Assembly: GCA_963809245.1 (NCBI GenBank)
Contig: CAWEIU010000009.1
Coordinates: 248,001 to 312,000, forward strand
Length of the DNA stretch: 64,000 bases
Origin: Roseiarcus sp963809245
Lineage (GTDB): Bacteria > Pseudomonadota > Alphaproteobacteria > Rhizobiales > Beijerinckiaceae
Reading direction: 5' to 3'
Shown: positions 25,459 through 34,802 of the stretch, piece after piece
How positions within the stretch are numbered: the stretch's first letter is position 1
Layout: every line of letters begins with the position of its first letter
The notes under the pieces: model-generated
Database searches by the model: none
Told to the model about the DNA's origin: nothing
Seen by the model: only the letters and a program-made list of their open reading frames with translations
Program-made: the position numbers and the translations under genes

Positions 25459-26994
25459 GTGGAACGCGCTGACGATTTCCTTCTGGACGTGAAGAACCTG
25501 ACAAAGCGCTTCTATGGAGTGCTGGCCCTTCGCGACGCATCCTTCAATCTGCGACGCGGCGAGATTCACGCGCTGGTCGGCGAGAACGGCGCCGGAAAGT
25601 CGACCTTCATCAAGATCCTCGCTGGCGTTTACGAAAAAGATGGCGGCGACATTCGGCTAGACGGCAAGGGGGTCGATCCGCGCCGGGAGACTTTGCCGAT
25701 CGCATTCGTCCACCAGGATCTTGCGCTCGTCGATGACCTCAGCGTCGCGGAGAACATCGCGCTCACGGCCGGATATCCTCGCAGTGGCGGGTTTATCGAC
25801 TGGCGCGGCGTGATGCGCCAGGCGGCGTCGATCTACGACATCATGAAGGTCGATCCCATCGCGCCCGAGCGTATGGTTTCGACGCTATCCGCCCCTGAAA
25901 AAGCAATTCTCGGCATCGTCCGCACCATGGCGACCAAGCCCAAGGTCCTCGTGCTCGACGAGCCGACGGCCGCTTTGCCTGAGGCGGATTCCCTTCGCCT
26001 GTTCGACGCCATGCGCCGGTTGCGCGAAGCGGGCACGGGCATGATCTACGTCTCCCATCGCCTGAACGAGCTTTTCGGTCTGGCGGACCGAGTGACGGTG
26101 TTCCGCGATGGCGCCTGGGTGCATACCGCCCCGATCGCCGATACGGACCCGGACCGCCTGATCGAGCACATGCTGGGCCGCTCCGTGGCGATCGGCGCGA
26201 AGCGACCGGCTGCGGTAAGCCGCAAACGCACGGTTCTCGCCGTCGAGGATCTGATCGTCGAGCGCCGCGGCCCGCTGAACTTCGAGGCCAGCGCCGGCGA
26301 GATCCTGGGGCTCGTCGGCCTGCGTGGCGGCGGCCAGGAGGCGATCGGCCGCGCCATTTGCGGCGCGCTCCCTCCGGATTCCGGACGTATCCTGCTGGAG
26401 GGAAAGCCCCTGCCAGCGGGGGGCGGCATCCGGCAGCGCATCGCGGCAGGCATCGTGCTGCTGGCGGGAGATCGTACCGGCGAAAGCGTGCTGGCCGGCA
26501 TGACGCTGACTGAGAACCTGTTCGTCAATCCGCTGGTGCAGAAGCGCTCAGCATGGAGCCCGATCTCGCCAGCCAGCGAAAGGGCCGCAGCCCAGGCGTT
26601 GCTCGAAGAATTCGACGTTCGCCCCCGCAACACCGAGTCGTTGATCGACTGGTTGAGCGGAGGCAATCAGCAAAAGGTTTGCATCGCACGCTGGCTGGAG
26701 GCCGACGCCAAGGTCGTCGTGCTCGAGGAGCCAACCGCCGGCGTCGATATCGGCGCCAAGCTGTCCATTCATGCAATCCTAAAGAAAGCCGCCACCGACG
26801 GGGCGGCGCTGATTGTTGTCTCCACCGACCTCGAGGAGGTGGCGGCGCTGTGCGATCGCGTCCTCATCATCAACCGCGGCGCCATCGCCAGCCAGTTGGC
26901 GGGCGAGGAAGTGAGCGTGGACAACCTGATTGCCCACTCCTCCCGCGGCGGCGCGTCGGCCGTCGCGCGGACATCCCCTTCATTGCCGCTCTGA
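25459..26994 (+). CDS. CUT2 sugar ABC transporter ATP-binding protein (RbsA type, two ATPase domains)
   Basis: Two fused ATPase domains in about 511 residues. Domain 1 has Walker A GENGAGKST and Walker B VLVLDEPTAALPE, but its signature motif is degenerate (STLSAPEKA). Domain 2 lacks a proper Walker A (GLRGGGQE), has LSGGNQQKV and Walker B VVVLEEPTAGVDIG. This asymmetry is normal for the RbsA/XylG family. Start is placed at GTG 25459 (VERADDFLL); ATG 25408 is possible and a longer open frame further upstream overlaps the binding-protein gene and is not credible. Confidence 0.92.
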   Translation: MERADDFLLDVKNLTKRFYGVLALRDASFNLRRGEIHALVGENGAGKSTFIKILAGVYEKDGGDIRLDGKGVDPRRETLPIAFVHQDLALVDDLSVAENIALTAGYPRSGGFIDWRGVMRQAASIYDIMKVDPIAPERMVSTLSAPEKAILGIVRTMATKPKVLVLDEPTAALPEADSLRLFDAMRRLREAGTGMIYVSHRLNELFGLADRVTVFRDGAWVHTAPIADTDPDRLIEHMLGRSVAIGAKRPAAVSRKRTVLAVEDLIVERRGPLNFEASAGEILGLVGLRGGGQEAIGRAICGALPPDSGRILLEGKPLPAGGGIRQRIAAGIVLLAGDRTGESVLAGMTLTENLFVNPLVQKRSAWSPISPASERAAAQALLEEFDVRPRNTESLIDWLSGGNQQKVCIARWLEADAKVVVLEEPTAGVDIGAKLSIHAILKKAATDGAALIVVSTDLEEVAALCDRVLIINRGAIASQLAGEEVSVDNLIAHSSRGGASAVARTSPSLPL

Positions 26995-27008
26995 GAAGGC
27001 CGGTCGCT

Positions 27009-28040
27009 ATGGAAAGCAATATCGAAACGATGCGCGGGGCGGAGGGGCTGAAGCCTTCACGCTCCGACCCCATCAAGGCAGCCGTCGGTTTCGCGGCCAA
27101 TTACGGCCTCGCCATCATATTCGTGCTGGTGCTGGTGGTCTTTTCCATTCTGCGCCCGACGACGTTCCTGAGCGCCGGCAACATCGGAAACCTGCTCACA
27201 AGCCAGTCTGTCACCGCGCTTCTCGCCTTTGCGGTGATGATGCCGCTGACGACCGGCCGCTTCGACATGTCGGTCGGCTATCATGTCGGTCTGGCGCAGG
27301 TGCTGGCTGTGGGGTTGCAGGTCAATTCGGGCCTGTCATGGCCCGTCGCCGCCCTGATCGTCATCCTCATCGGCGTTGCGGTCGGCGCGGTCAACGGCCT
27401 GCTGGTCACCCGCTTGAAGATCGACGCCTTCATCGCCACCATGGGCGTCGGCTCGCTGCTCTACGGCGTCTCCAACTGGTACACCGACGGCGAGCAGATC
27501 CCCGGCTTCAACCTGCCGGACAGCTTCACCGCACTCTCTTCCAGCGTCTGGCATGTTCCATTGCCAGCCCTGTATGTCCTGGTCGTCGCCTTTATCCTCT
27601 GGATGGTGCTGGAGCGCCTGCCCGTCGGGCGAGGGCTCTACGTCATCGGCTCGAATGCGCGCGCCGCGGAGCTGTCCGGCATTAGTGTCGCCGGTTCGGT
27701 GACCGGGACATTCATCACTTCCGGCGTGCTCAGCGCCCTCGCGGGCGTCCTGCTGAGTTCCATCCTGCGTTCCGGCACGCCTTCGGTTGGGCCGGAATAT
27801 CTGCTGCCTGCCTTCGCCGGCTCCCTGCTTGGCGCAACGTCGATCCGCCCGGGCCGGGTCAATGTTGCGGGCACGCTGCTGGCGATCCTCATCCTCGCCT
27901 TCTCCTTCTCGGGCGTGCAGCAGATGGGCGCGGCCTTCTATGTCGAATACCTCTTCAACGGCGCCATCCTGGTCATCGCGGTAGCGCTGTCGGTCTACGC
28001 CGCCAGTCGCCGCCGCCGCGCCGCCGTCGCACAGAAATAG
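27009..28040 (+). CDS. CUT2 sugar ABC transporter permease (RbsC type)
   Basis: A 343-residue membrane protein with 8-10 hydrophobic segments and the family signatures TTGRFDMSVG (the family's usual GGIDLSVG position) and GRGLYVIGSNARAAELSGI. It follows the ATPase gene by 14 bases, with GAGAAGG as ribosome binding site. It completes the CUT2 importer. Confidence 0.93.
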   Translation: MESNIETMRGAEGLKPSRSDPIKAAVGFAANYGLAIIFVLVLVVFSILRPTTFLSAGNIGNLLTSQSVTALLAFAVMMPLTTGRFDMSVGYHVGLAQVLAVGLQVNSGLSWPVAALIVILIGVAVGAVNGLLVTRLKIDAFIATMGVGSLLYGVSNWYTDGEQIPGFNLPDSFTALSSSVWHVPLPALYVLVVAFILWMVLERLPVGRGLYVIGSNARAAELSGISVAGSVTGTFITSGVLSALAGVLLSSILRSGTPSVGPEYLLPAFAGSLLGATSIRPGRVNVAGTLLAILILAFSFSGVQQMGAAFYVEYLFNGAILVIAVALSVYAASRRRRAAVAQK

Positions 28041-28088
28041 GGGTGCGCGCCCCGCCGTTCCTATTGGTTTCGTTGTTTGGAGTTTGAA

Positions 28089-29036
28089 ATGTCACGTATT
28101 GCTATCGTCGGCGGCGGTGTCGTGGGTTCTTCCTGGGCCCTGGTGTTTGCACGTGCCGGATTCGAAGTCGTCATTCATGACAATTCGCCCGAGGCCGCGA
28201 ACCGGACTTTCGAGTTCGTCCGCCGCTCGCTGGCCGAGCTTTCTACGGACACGGCCGATAAGATCGGCCACGCGGAGGCGGCGATTGCGCGTGTCTCGGT
28301 CGCGGCGACGCTGGAAGACGCCCTCCAGGGCGCGGACTATGTCCAGGAGAGCGCGCCGGAACAACTCGAGATCAAGCGTCCCCTCTATCAGCGTCTCGAC
28401 GAAATTGCCGCGCCGGACACGATTCTCGCCAGTTCGACCTCGGGCTTTCCGGCTTCGGCCTTTACCGAAGGCCTGAAGAACAATCGCCGCTGCCTCGTTG
28501 TCCATCCGATCAATCCGCCTCATCTTATTCCGCTTGTCGAAATCATCCCCGCGCCTTGGACGGATCCAAGCGTGGTCGAGCGCTCGGCTGAGGTGATGCG
28601 TGCGGTCGGTCAATCGCCCGTGCGTCTGTCGCGTGAGATCAACGGCTTTCTTGTCAACCGACTTCAGAGCGCTGTTCTTGGCGAGGCGTTCCGACTTGTG
28701 GAGGATGGGGTTTGCTCGGTTGACGATGTCGACCGGGCCATGTCGGACGGATTGGGTCTGCGCTGGTTCTTCATGGGCCCCTTCGAAACGATTGATTTGA
28801 ATGCCCGGGACGGCGTCGCCGAATATTGTCGCAACCTTGGCCCGATGTATTTTGACCTCGCCAAGGAGCAGGCGGCGCCACGTGAGTGGACGCCATCACT
28901 CGTCGAAAACGTGGAGAAGCAACGCCGCGCGTTCACGCCCGCCAGCGGTCTGGCGGATCGCCGGGCCTGGCGCGATCGCTGTCTTGCCGCTTTCGTTGCG
29001 GCCAAGCGAAAGGTATTGGCTGAATTCGGACGTTAG
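28089..29036 (+). CDS. CRYL1-like NAD-dependent 3-hydroxy-acid dehydrogenase (L-gulonate 3-dehydrogenase family)
   Basis: A 315-residue dehydrogenase of the 3-hydroxyacyl-CoA dehydrogenase fold. The NAD motif IVGGGVVGSSWA starts at residue 5. The active-site region VHPINPPHLIPLVEIIPAP and the downstream segments GFLVNRLQSAVLGEAFRLVE and MSDGLGLRWFFMGPFET resemble lambda-crystallin/L-gulonate 3-dehydrogenase (CRYL1) more than the acyl-CoA enzymes. Such enzymes oxidise the C3 hydroxyl of sugar acids. In this operon it would turn a tetronate into 3-oxotetronate, the substrate of the OtnK-type kinase. Start ATG 28089 follows GGAGTTTGAA. Confidence 0.88.
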   Translation: MSRIAIVGGGVVGSSWALVFARAGFEVVIHDNSPEAANRTFEFVRRSLAELSTDTADKIGHAEAAIARVSVAATLEDALQGADYVQESAPEQLEIKRPLYQRLDEIAAPDTILASSTSGFPASAFTEGLKNNRRCLVVHPINPPHLIPLVEIIPAPWTDPSVVERSAEVMRAVGQSPVRLSREINGFLVNRLQSAVLGEAFRLVEDGVCSVDDVDRAMSDGLGLRWFFMGPFETIDLNARDGVAEYCRNLGPMYFDLAKEQAAPREWTPSLVENVEKQRRAFTPASGLADRRAWRDRCLAAFVAAKRKVLAEFGR

Positions 29037-29063
29037 AATCCTAACCGCTGAAGGGAGCCGAAC

Positions 29064-29822
29064 TTGAAACCTGCCAATTCCTCGACGAAAGCCGTCATCA
29101 AGCGTGACCGTCTTTCCGATCAGATCGCGAGGAATCTGGAGCAGATGATCCTCTCTGGAGAGTTGACGCTCGGAGACACGCTCCCCTCCGAGCGGGACTT
29201 GATGGAACGCTACGACGTCGGGCGGCCGGCGATCCGCGAGGCGTTGCTTTGGCTGAACAAGAAGGGCCTCATTGCCGTCAGTGGCGGGGAGAAGGCTCGC
29301 GTTACCGAGCCCAATCCCAAGGAGTTGTTGGAGCATTTGTCGGCTGCCGCTCTGATGATGGCGGCTCGGCCAGAGGGCATGCACCTTTTCCAGCAGACCC
29401 GTCTCTTTACTGAGGTCGCGCTTGCCCGCGGAGCCGCCGCCAACGCCAGCCCGGAGGACCTCGAATACCTGGAAGTATTGCTGCGCGCCAACCGGGAGAG
29501 CGTCGGTGACGTCGAGGCCTTCGCGCGCACCGACCATGCGTTTCACTTCGGAATCGCCAGCGTATCCCGAAATCCGCTGATCATCGCGCTCTATAACAGC
29601 GTTCTCGATGTCCTTCAGGACCAGCGTCACACCTCGCTCCAGCACGCCGAGGCGCTCACTGCGGCGATTGGTTGTCATGTTCGCATTTACGAGGCGATCA
29701 AGGCGCGGGACCCCGATGCGGCCGAGCGGGAGATGCGCAGACATTTGCTCGACGTCGAGACTTTCTATTGGGCCGTACGAAAGCCGAAAGGCGCGGGCCA
29801 GCCCCCCAAGCAGACTCCATAG
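29064..29822 (+). CDS. GntR-family regulator (FadR/FCD subfamily)
   Basis: A 252-residue regulator with an N-terminal winged helix (LGDTLPSERDLMERYDVGRPAIREAL, about 38-65) and a helical FCD sensor domain with the metal-binding acidic/His positions (DHAFHFGIA, CHVRIYEAI). Start is TTG 29064 with GAAGGGAG upstream. It is encoded inside the operon it probably controls; FCD regulators often bind hydroxy acids or sugar acids, in keeping with a tetronate effector. Confidence 0.9.
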   Translation: MKPANSSTKAVIKRDRLSDQIARNLEQMILSGELTLGDTLPSERDLMERYDVGRPAIREALLWLNKKGLIAVSGGEKARVTEPNPKELLEHLSAAALMMAARPEGMHLFQQTRLFTEVALARGAAANASPEDLEYLEVLLRANRESVGDVEAFARTDHAFHFGIASVSRNPLIIALYNSVLDVLQDQRHTSLQHAEALTAAIGCHVRIYEAIKARDPDAAEREMRRHLLDVETFYWAVRKPKGAGQPPKQTP

Positions 29823-29836
29823 CAGGACCCACCAAA

Positions 29837-30745
29837 ATGACCTATTACGAGGTTCTTGATCCCCGCTTCCAAGATTTCATTATTCCTGTCTGCAAACTTG
29901 AAAAGCTCTATAGCGGCACGCTCTGGGCTGAAGGGCCGGTGTATTTCGCGGATGGGCGTTTTCTGCTGTTCAGCGACATTCCCAACAATCGAATGCTGAA
30001 ATGGGATGAGGTGACGGGAGATGTCTCCACCTTCCGCTATCCCTCAAATTTCTCCAACGGCAATTCGCGCGATCGGCAAGGTCGTCTCGTCAGTTGCGAA
30101 CACGGCGCGCGGCGCGTGACGCGCACCGAATACGATGGCGGCGTCACAGTGCTGGCCGACCGGTTTGAAGGCAAGCGGCTCAACTCACCCAACGACGTGG
30201 TGGTGAGATCCGACGGCACGATCTGGTTCACAGATCCGCCCTATGGCATTCTCAGCGACTATGAGGGCTACAAGGCGACGAGCGAGATCGGCGCCTGCAA
30301 TGTCTACCGCTTCGATCCTGAGGATCGAAGTCTGGCGGTGGTCGCCGGCGACTTCGACAAGCCGAACGGCCTTGCCTTCTCTCCGGACGAGACACGTCTC
30401 TATGTCGCTGACAGTGGGCGCTCCCACGGACCGAACAACCCGCACCACATCCGCTGTTTCGATGTGGACAAGCAGGGCCGTCTTTCAAATGGCCGCGTGT
30501 TTGCCGAAATCGATCCTGGTGTCCCGGACGGCTTCCGGATCGACGTCGATGGCAATCTCTGGGTGTCGGCCGGTGACGGCGTGCATTGCTTTGCGCCGGA
30601 CGGCGCCCTTCTCGGCAAGATCCGGATCCCCGAGACCGTCGCCAATGTGTGCTTCGGCGGCCCTCAGTGCAATCGCCTGTTCATCGCCGCAGAGAGTTCG
30701 CTCTATGCCGTCTATCTCAACACGACCGGGTTGCGCCCCTGCTAA
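29837..30745 (+). CDS. SMP-30/gluconolactonase-family sugar lactonase
   Basis: A 302-residue six-bladed beta-propeller that hydrolyses aldonolactones to acids. Metal and active-site positions are visible: Glu in LWAEGPVYF, Asn in NSPNDVVV, Asp in YVADSGRS. It follows the GntR gene by 14 bases. In this operon it would open a tetronolactone (or a longer sugar lactone) to feed the dehydrogenase encoded at 28089. Confidence 0.92.
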   Translation: MTYYEVLDPRFQDFIIPVCKLEKLYSGTLWAEGPVYFADGRFLLFSDIPNNRMLKWDEVTGDVSTFRYPSNFSNGNSRDRQGRLVSCEHGARRVTRTEYDGGVTVLADRFEGKRLNSPNDVVVRSDGTIWFTDPPYGILSDYEGYKATSEIGACNVYRFDPEDRSLAVVAGDFDKPNGLAFSPDETRLYVADSGRSHGPNNPHHIRCFDVDKQGRLSNGRVFAEIDPGVPDGFRIDVDGNLWVSAGDGVHCFAPDGALLGKIRIPETVANVCFGGPQCNRLFIAAESSLYAVYLNTTGLRPC

Positions 30746-30760
30746 GCGGAGGAAATCGCC

Positions 30761-32030
30761 ATGCTGCTCGGATGTATCGCCGACGACCTGACCGGCGCCA
30801 CGGACCTCTCGCTGATGCTCTCGCGCGAGGGGATGAGGACGGTTCAAACCACAGACATTCCGCCCAAAAATATCGACCTCGATGGCGTCGACGCGTTGGT
30901 GATCGCGCTGAAGTCACGGTCGATACCGGCGCCGGAAGCCGTATCCATGTCGCTGGAGGCCGCAGGACGCCTGCGCGACCTCGGCGCGCGTCGTTACCTG
31001 TTCAAATATTGCTCGACCTTTGATTCGACCGACGAAGGCAACATTGGACCGGTGCTGGAAGCGCTGCTGGATTTCGTCGGCGGTGGTCAGACGATCGCTT
31101 GTCCAGCTTTCCCAGCGGCGGGACGGACCATTTACGCCGGGCATCTGTTTGTGAACGGAGTGCTTCTGTCCGAGAGCCCGATGAAGGACCACCCGCTGAA
31201 TCCGATGCACGATTCCGATCTGAGGCGCGTGCTGCAGCGTCAGACCAGGCTTGCGGTAGGGCTGATCGGCTTCGAAGACGTGGATGGCGGCGTCGAGGCG
31301 ATAGACAAAGCGCTCAAGCGCGAAGCGGCGGCAGGCAAACCCGTCTCGATCGTCGATGCGTTGAGCGACCGACATTTGCGCGATATCGGCGCCGCGGTGG
31401 CCGATCATGCTCTCATTACGGGCGGTTCGGGCATCGCGATCGGGCTTCCCGCTGCTTATCTCGCCAAGGGGCTGCTTGCGAAGTTGACGCCACCCAATTC
31501 CGCCATGCCCGCGCCGGCCGGTCGGCGGGCCATCATCGCAGGTTCCTGTTCGCAAGCGACGCGCCGGCAGATCGAGGTCGCCCTTCAGCGCGGAATGGCG
31601 ACCCTCCATGTCGACGTCGACCAACTTGTCGACGGCTCGCAGACAGTGGACAGCATTCTCGATTGGACTTCCAGGCAGGACAGCAGCCAGCCTTTCCTCG
31701 TCTATTCGAGCGCCGATCCCGAAGTTGTCCGTGCTGCTCAGCAAAGGCTCGGGCGCGAGGCTGCCGGCGCCCTGGTCGAAGGGACGCTTTCGGCCGTGGC
31801 GAAGGGCTGCATGGACGCGGGTGTAACGCAGTTCCTGGTCGCGGGCGGCGAGACTTCGGGGGCGGTCGTTCAGGCGCTTGACGCGAAAATACTTTCGATC
31901 GGACCGGAGATCGATCCGGGCGTGCCGTGGACGCGCACGCTCGGGACAGCCCGACCTCGCGCTTGCTCTCAAATCCGGAAACTTTGGCGCGCCTGATTTC
32001 TTCTACAAGGCGTGGGAGTTTCTGCAATGA
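30761..32030 (+). pseudogene. otnK: Four-carbon acid-sugar kinase OtnK (DUF1537 family), +1 frameshift near the C-terminus
   Basis: ATP-dependent kinase for 3-oxotetronate. Residues 5-16 (CIADDLTGATDL) and the CSTFDSTDEGNIGP segment are signatures of the N-terminal domain; the C-terminal nucleotide domain includes GGETSGAVV. After EIDPGVPWTRTLG the frame shifts: one extra G in the run at 31943-31945 leads to an early stop at 31996. With that base removed the protein ends PDLALALKSGNFGAPDFFYK plus AWEFLQ, the conserved family C-terminus, and its TGA overlaps the next start (ATGA at 32027). As read, the last 30 residues, which include conserved positions, are replaced. Sequencing error or recent loss. 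Confidence 0.9.
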
Positions 32031-32662
32031 CCGCGGAAACAAAATTGCGCGACGAGATCTGCACGGCGGGCGCATCGCTGTTCGAACGCGGCCTTACCCA
32101 TGGATCGGCAGGCAATATCTCAGTGGCGCTGCCGGACGGAGGTTGGCTGATGACGCCGACCAATGCGTCGCTGGGCAAGCTTGATCCAGCGCGGTTGTCG
32201 AAGATCGATGCGGCAGGTCGCCATGTCGCAGGCGACAAGCCTACCAAAGAAGCCTTCCTGCATCGTGTGATGTACGAGCGAAGGCCGACCTGCGAGGCCG
32301 TGGTCCATCTTCATTCGACCCATTCGGTTGCCGTCTCGTGCCTCGATGGGATCGATCGGTGCAATTGCCTGCCGCCGCTGACGGCCTATTACGTCATGCG
32401 AATAAACCGCCTGCCTCTCGTGCCCTATCATCCGCCGGGCGACGAAAGCCTCGCCAAGGCGGTAGAGGAACTGGCCGATCAGCACCATGCTGTGCTGCTT
32501 GCCAATCACGGCCCCGTCGTGGCCGGCACGAGCCTCGAAACGGCGGTGTACGCCACCGAGGAACTGGAAGAGACGGCGAAGCTCTTTCTTTTGCTGCAAG
32601 GGTTGCAGACCCGACCGTTGACTGACGAGCAGGTCGATACGTTGCGCCGGCGCTTTCCCTAG
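32027..32662 (+). CDS. otnC: 3-oxo-tetronate 4-phosphate decarboxylase OtnC (class II aldolase family)
   Basis: A 211-residue class II aldolase/adducin-fold enzyme. Typical elements are HGSAGNISV, the catalytic Glu in TKEAFLH, the zinc histidines in VVHLHSTHS and a third in LLANHGPVVAG. In the acid-sugar pathways defined for DUF1537 kinases, OtnC decarboxylates 3-oxotetronate 4-phosphate to dihydroxyacetone phosphate and CO2. Start is ATG 32027, which overlaps the repaired kinase stop; an upstream start at 32012 is less likely. Last gene of the operon. Confidence 0.92.
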   Translation: MTAETKLRDEICTAGASLFERGLTHGSAGNISVALPDGGWLMTPTNASLGKLDPARLSKIDAAGRHVAGDKPTKEAFLHRVMYERRPTCEAVVHLHSTHSVAVSCLDGIDRCNCLPPLTAYYVMRINRLPLVPYHPPGDESLAKAVEELADQHHAVLLANHGPVVAGTSLETAVYATEELEETAKLFLLLQGLQTRPLTDEQVDTLRRRFP

Positions 32663-32696
32663 GGCGAGCAGTCGTTAGGTCGAACCGCGGACCCCC

Positions 32697-32730
32697 GCCG
32701 TCATCGTGAGCGAAGCGCGGCGATCCAGCG
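32697..32730. repeat. Degenerate family B repeat arm
   Basis: CCGTCATCGTGAGCGAAGCG resembles the left arm of the family B repeats but the right arm is not recognisable. It lies in the gap between converging operons. Confidence 0.45.
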
Positions 32731-32786
32731 ACCGCGCCGCCATGACGTCGCCGAAAGCGCCTGCCTGATCGACCGGGCGGCGGCGC

Positions 32787-33761
32787 TCAGTAGTCCGCGA
32801 CCACGCCCAAGCCGCGGTCGACGGCAAGGCGCGCGGCCAAATTGGCAACGACGAGGTCCTGCAGGGACACCCCCGTTCCGTCGAACAGCGTGATCTCGTC
32901 ATCGTTGCGACGCCCCTCGGCGAGGCCCGCCACGACCGCGCCGATGCTGCCGCGAATGTCGCTTTCCCTGATGAGCCCGGCGGCGAAGGCGTGCTGGCAT
33001 TCGCCGATTGTGATCGCCTGGGCCGCTTCGTCGACAAAGATGGCCGCGCGGGCGACGAGCTTGGGATCGAGCTCCTGCTTGCCCTTGGTGTCGGCGCCCA
33101 TGGCGCTGATATGCGTGCCGGGGCGAACCCAGGCGCTGTCGATCAGCGCCTTTTGGGAGGGCGTGACGGTGATCAGCACGTCAGCCGCGCGGACGACCTT
33201 TTCCGGCGTCTCCTCGGCGACGAAATCGAGTCCCAATTCCGCGACCGCCTCGGCGAACTTGGCGACATTGTGCGGCGACGGGTCCCACGCATGCACGCGG
33301 GCGATCGGACGAACCCGCGCGGTTGCGCGCAACTGGTGCGCGGATTGCGCGCCGGTGCCGATTATCCCGAGCGTCGAGGCCTCCGGTCGCGACAGATGCT
33401 TGGTGGCGATCGCGCTCGCCGCGCCTGTCCGCACGCCGGTCAGGTAGTTGGCGCTGACCAGAGCCGAAGCCCGGCCGGTCTCCGGGTCGAACAGCAGGGT
33501 CGCAGATTGATGGTTGGTCAATCCCTTGGCGAGATTGTTCGGCCAATAGCCGCCGGCCTTGAGGCCGAGGAACGGCGCGCCCACATCGGCGCCGGTCTTC
33601 ACGCCGAAGACAGCGTTCTGATAGCCGAGGACTTCCCGCACGACGGGATAGTTGCGGGCGTCGCCCGTGGCCATCGCTACGAAGCACTGCTCGACCGCGT
33701 CAATGGCGTCTTCGACGCTAACCAGCTTGCGCGCGAGGTCTTCTGAAACAATCAGCACCAT
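32787..33761 (-). CDS. Ornithine cyclodeaminase/mu-crystallin family NAD(P)-dependent oxidoreductase
   Basis: A 324-residue protein with the family's N-terminal substrate domain (KTGADVGAPFLGLKAGGYWP) and a Rossmann domain (LGIIGTGAQSAHQLRA), ending with the usual FDGTGVSLQDL motif. Members include ornithine cyclodeaminase, L-alanine and ketimine reductases, and opine-type enzymes; which one applies here cannot be told. Start ATG 33761 is preferred over TTG 33770 because AAGGA lies ten bases before it. It follows the SDR gene by 18 bases, so the pair is an operon. Confidence 0.9.
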   Translation of the reverse strand: MVLIVSEDLARKLVSVEDAIDAVEQCFVAMATGDARNYPVVREVLGYQNAVFGVKTGADVGAPFLGLKAGGYWPNNLAKGLTNHQSATLLFDPETGRASALVSANYLTGVRTGAASAIATKHLSRPEASTLGIIGTGAQSAHQLRATARVRPIARVHAWDPSPHNVAKFAEAVAELGLDFVAEETPEKVVRAADVLITVTPSQKALIDSAWVRPGTHISAMGADTKGKQELDPKLVARAAIFVDEAAQAITIGECQHAFAAGLIRESDIRGSIGAVVAGLAEGRRNDDEITLFDGTGVSLQDLVVANLAARLAVDRGLGVVADY

Positions 33762-33779
33762 TGCGTCCAATTCCTTGTG

Positions 33780-34580
33780 TCAGTCGAGCTTGGCTTCGAG
33801 AATGAACTCGCCGATCATCACGTTCATGCCGGCCATCAGTCCGCCGTCGACGGGCAAGACGACGCCGTTAATGTAGGCGGCCTCGTCCGAGCCCAGAAAG
33901 GCGACGGCCTTGGCGATGTCGTCCGGCTCGGCGACGCGGCCCAGCGGATACCATCGCGCGAGTTTCTCGAAGACCTGTGGGTCCTTGCGCTGCCGGATCG
34001 TCCAGGTCTCGTTGTCGGTCCGCACGGAACCGGGGCAGACGGCGTTGCAGCGTATTGCGTATTTGCCGTATTCGCTCGCCACCGCCTGCGTGAGATTGAT
34101 GACGCCCGCCTTCGCCGCGCTGTAGCTGGGATTGCCGAAATAGCGCAGCCCGTTCACCGAGGAGATATTGACGATCGCGCCGCCGCCGCGGGCTTTCAGG
34201 CGGGGCAGCATAGCGCGGATGCAGTGGTAAACGCCGTTCAGGTTGACGTCGATCTCGCGCCGCCAGGCCTCCAGCGAGATGCCCTTGAGATCGCCCGCGT
34301 CGGTGAAGGCGGCGTTGTTCACCAGCAGGTTGATGGGGCCGAGCGCATCGGCCTCGCTGAAAGCGCGCTCCACTTGCGCGGCGTCGGTTATATCAGCTTC
34401 GACCAGAACGGCGCGCGCGCCACCCGACACGAGCTGCGCGACGGTCTCTTCGCCGCGCTGCACGTTGATTTCGAGCACGGCGACCGCCGCGCCCTCGCTG
34501 GCGAGCTTGCCCGCAATCGCGCGGCCGATGCCGTGCCCTGCGCCGGTGACCAGAGCGATCGTGCCGTCGTGACGGGCCAT
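33780..34580 (-). CDS. Short-chain dehydrogenase/reductase (SDR)
   Basis: A 266-residue classical SDR: TGAGHGIG (12-19), NNAAF (NNAG variant), Ser in NISSVNG, and YSAAK with catalytic Tyr and Lys. Strong ribosome binding site GAAGGAGGAA upstream. It is divergent from the epimerase gene at 34878 and shares the 297-base promoter region with it. Substrate is not deducible; a hydroxy acid or sugar is likely. Confidence 0.92.
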   Translation of the reverse strand: MARHDGTIALVTGAGHGIGRAIAGKLASEGAAVAVLEINVQRGEETVAQLVSGGARAVLVEADITDAAQVERAFSEADALGPINLLVNNAAFTDAGDLKGISLEAWRREIDVNLNGVYHCIRAMLPRLKARGGGAIVNISSVNGLRYFGNPSYSAAKAGVINLTQAVASEYGKYAIRCNAVCPGSVRTDNETWTIRQRKDPQVFEKLARWYPLGRVAEPDDIAKAVAFLGSDEAAYINGVVLPVDGGLMAGMNVMIGEFILEAKLD

Positions 34581-34790
34581 GCTGTTCCTCCTTCGTCAAA
34601 GTTAGGCGGCGCGCATCCCGCCGAGGGGGTCACGCCACATGCGTCCGCAATTGTAGAAGGCGATCGAGACGGCGTTCGCCCTGACTTCCGCTCCGGTGTT
34701 CGAGACGGCCGCGCCCCGAGGGTTCTCTGGGGTAACGCTGGACCTCGTATGACTCCAATGCGTAGGGGGAATAAAAGCATCCCAAAAACG

Positions 34791-34802
34791 CATTCGCGAA
34801 TG
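34791..34802. promoter_or_regulatory. Perfect 12-base palindrome in divergent promoter region
   Basis: CATTCGCGAATG lies about 75 bases upstream of the epimerase start in the 34581-34877 gap, which contains no gene. It is a candidate operator for an unidentified regulator; no regulator gene is present in this module. Confidence 0.4.
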
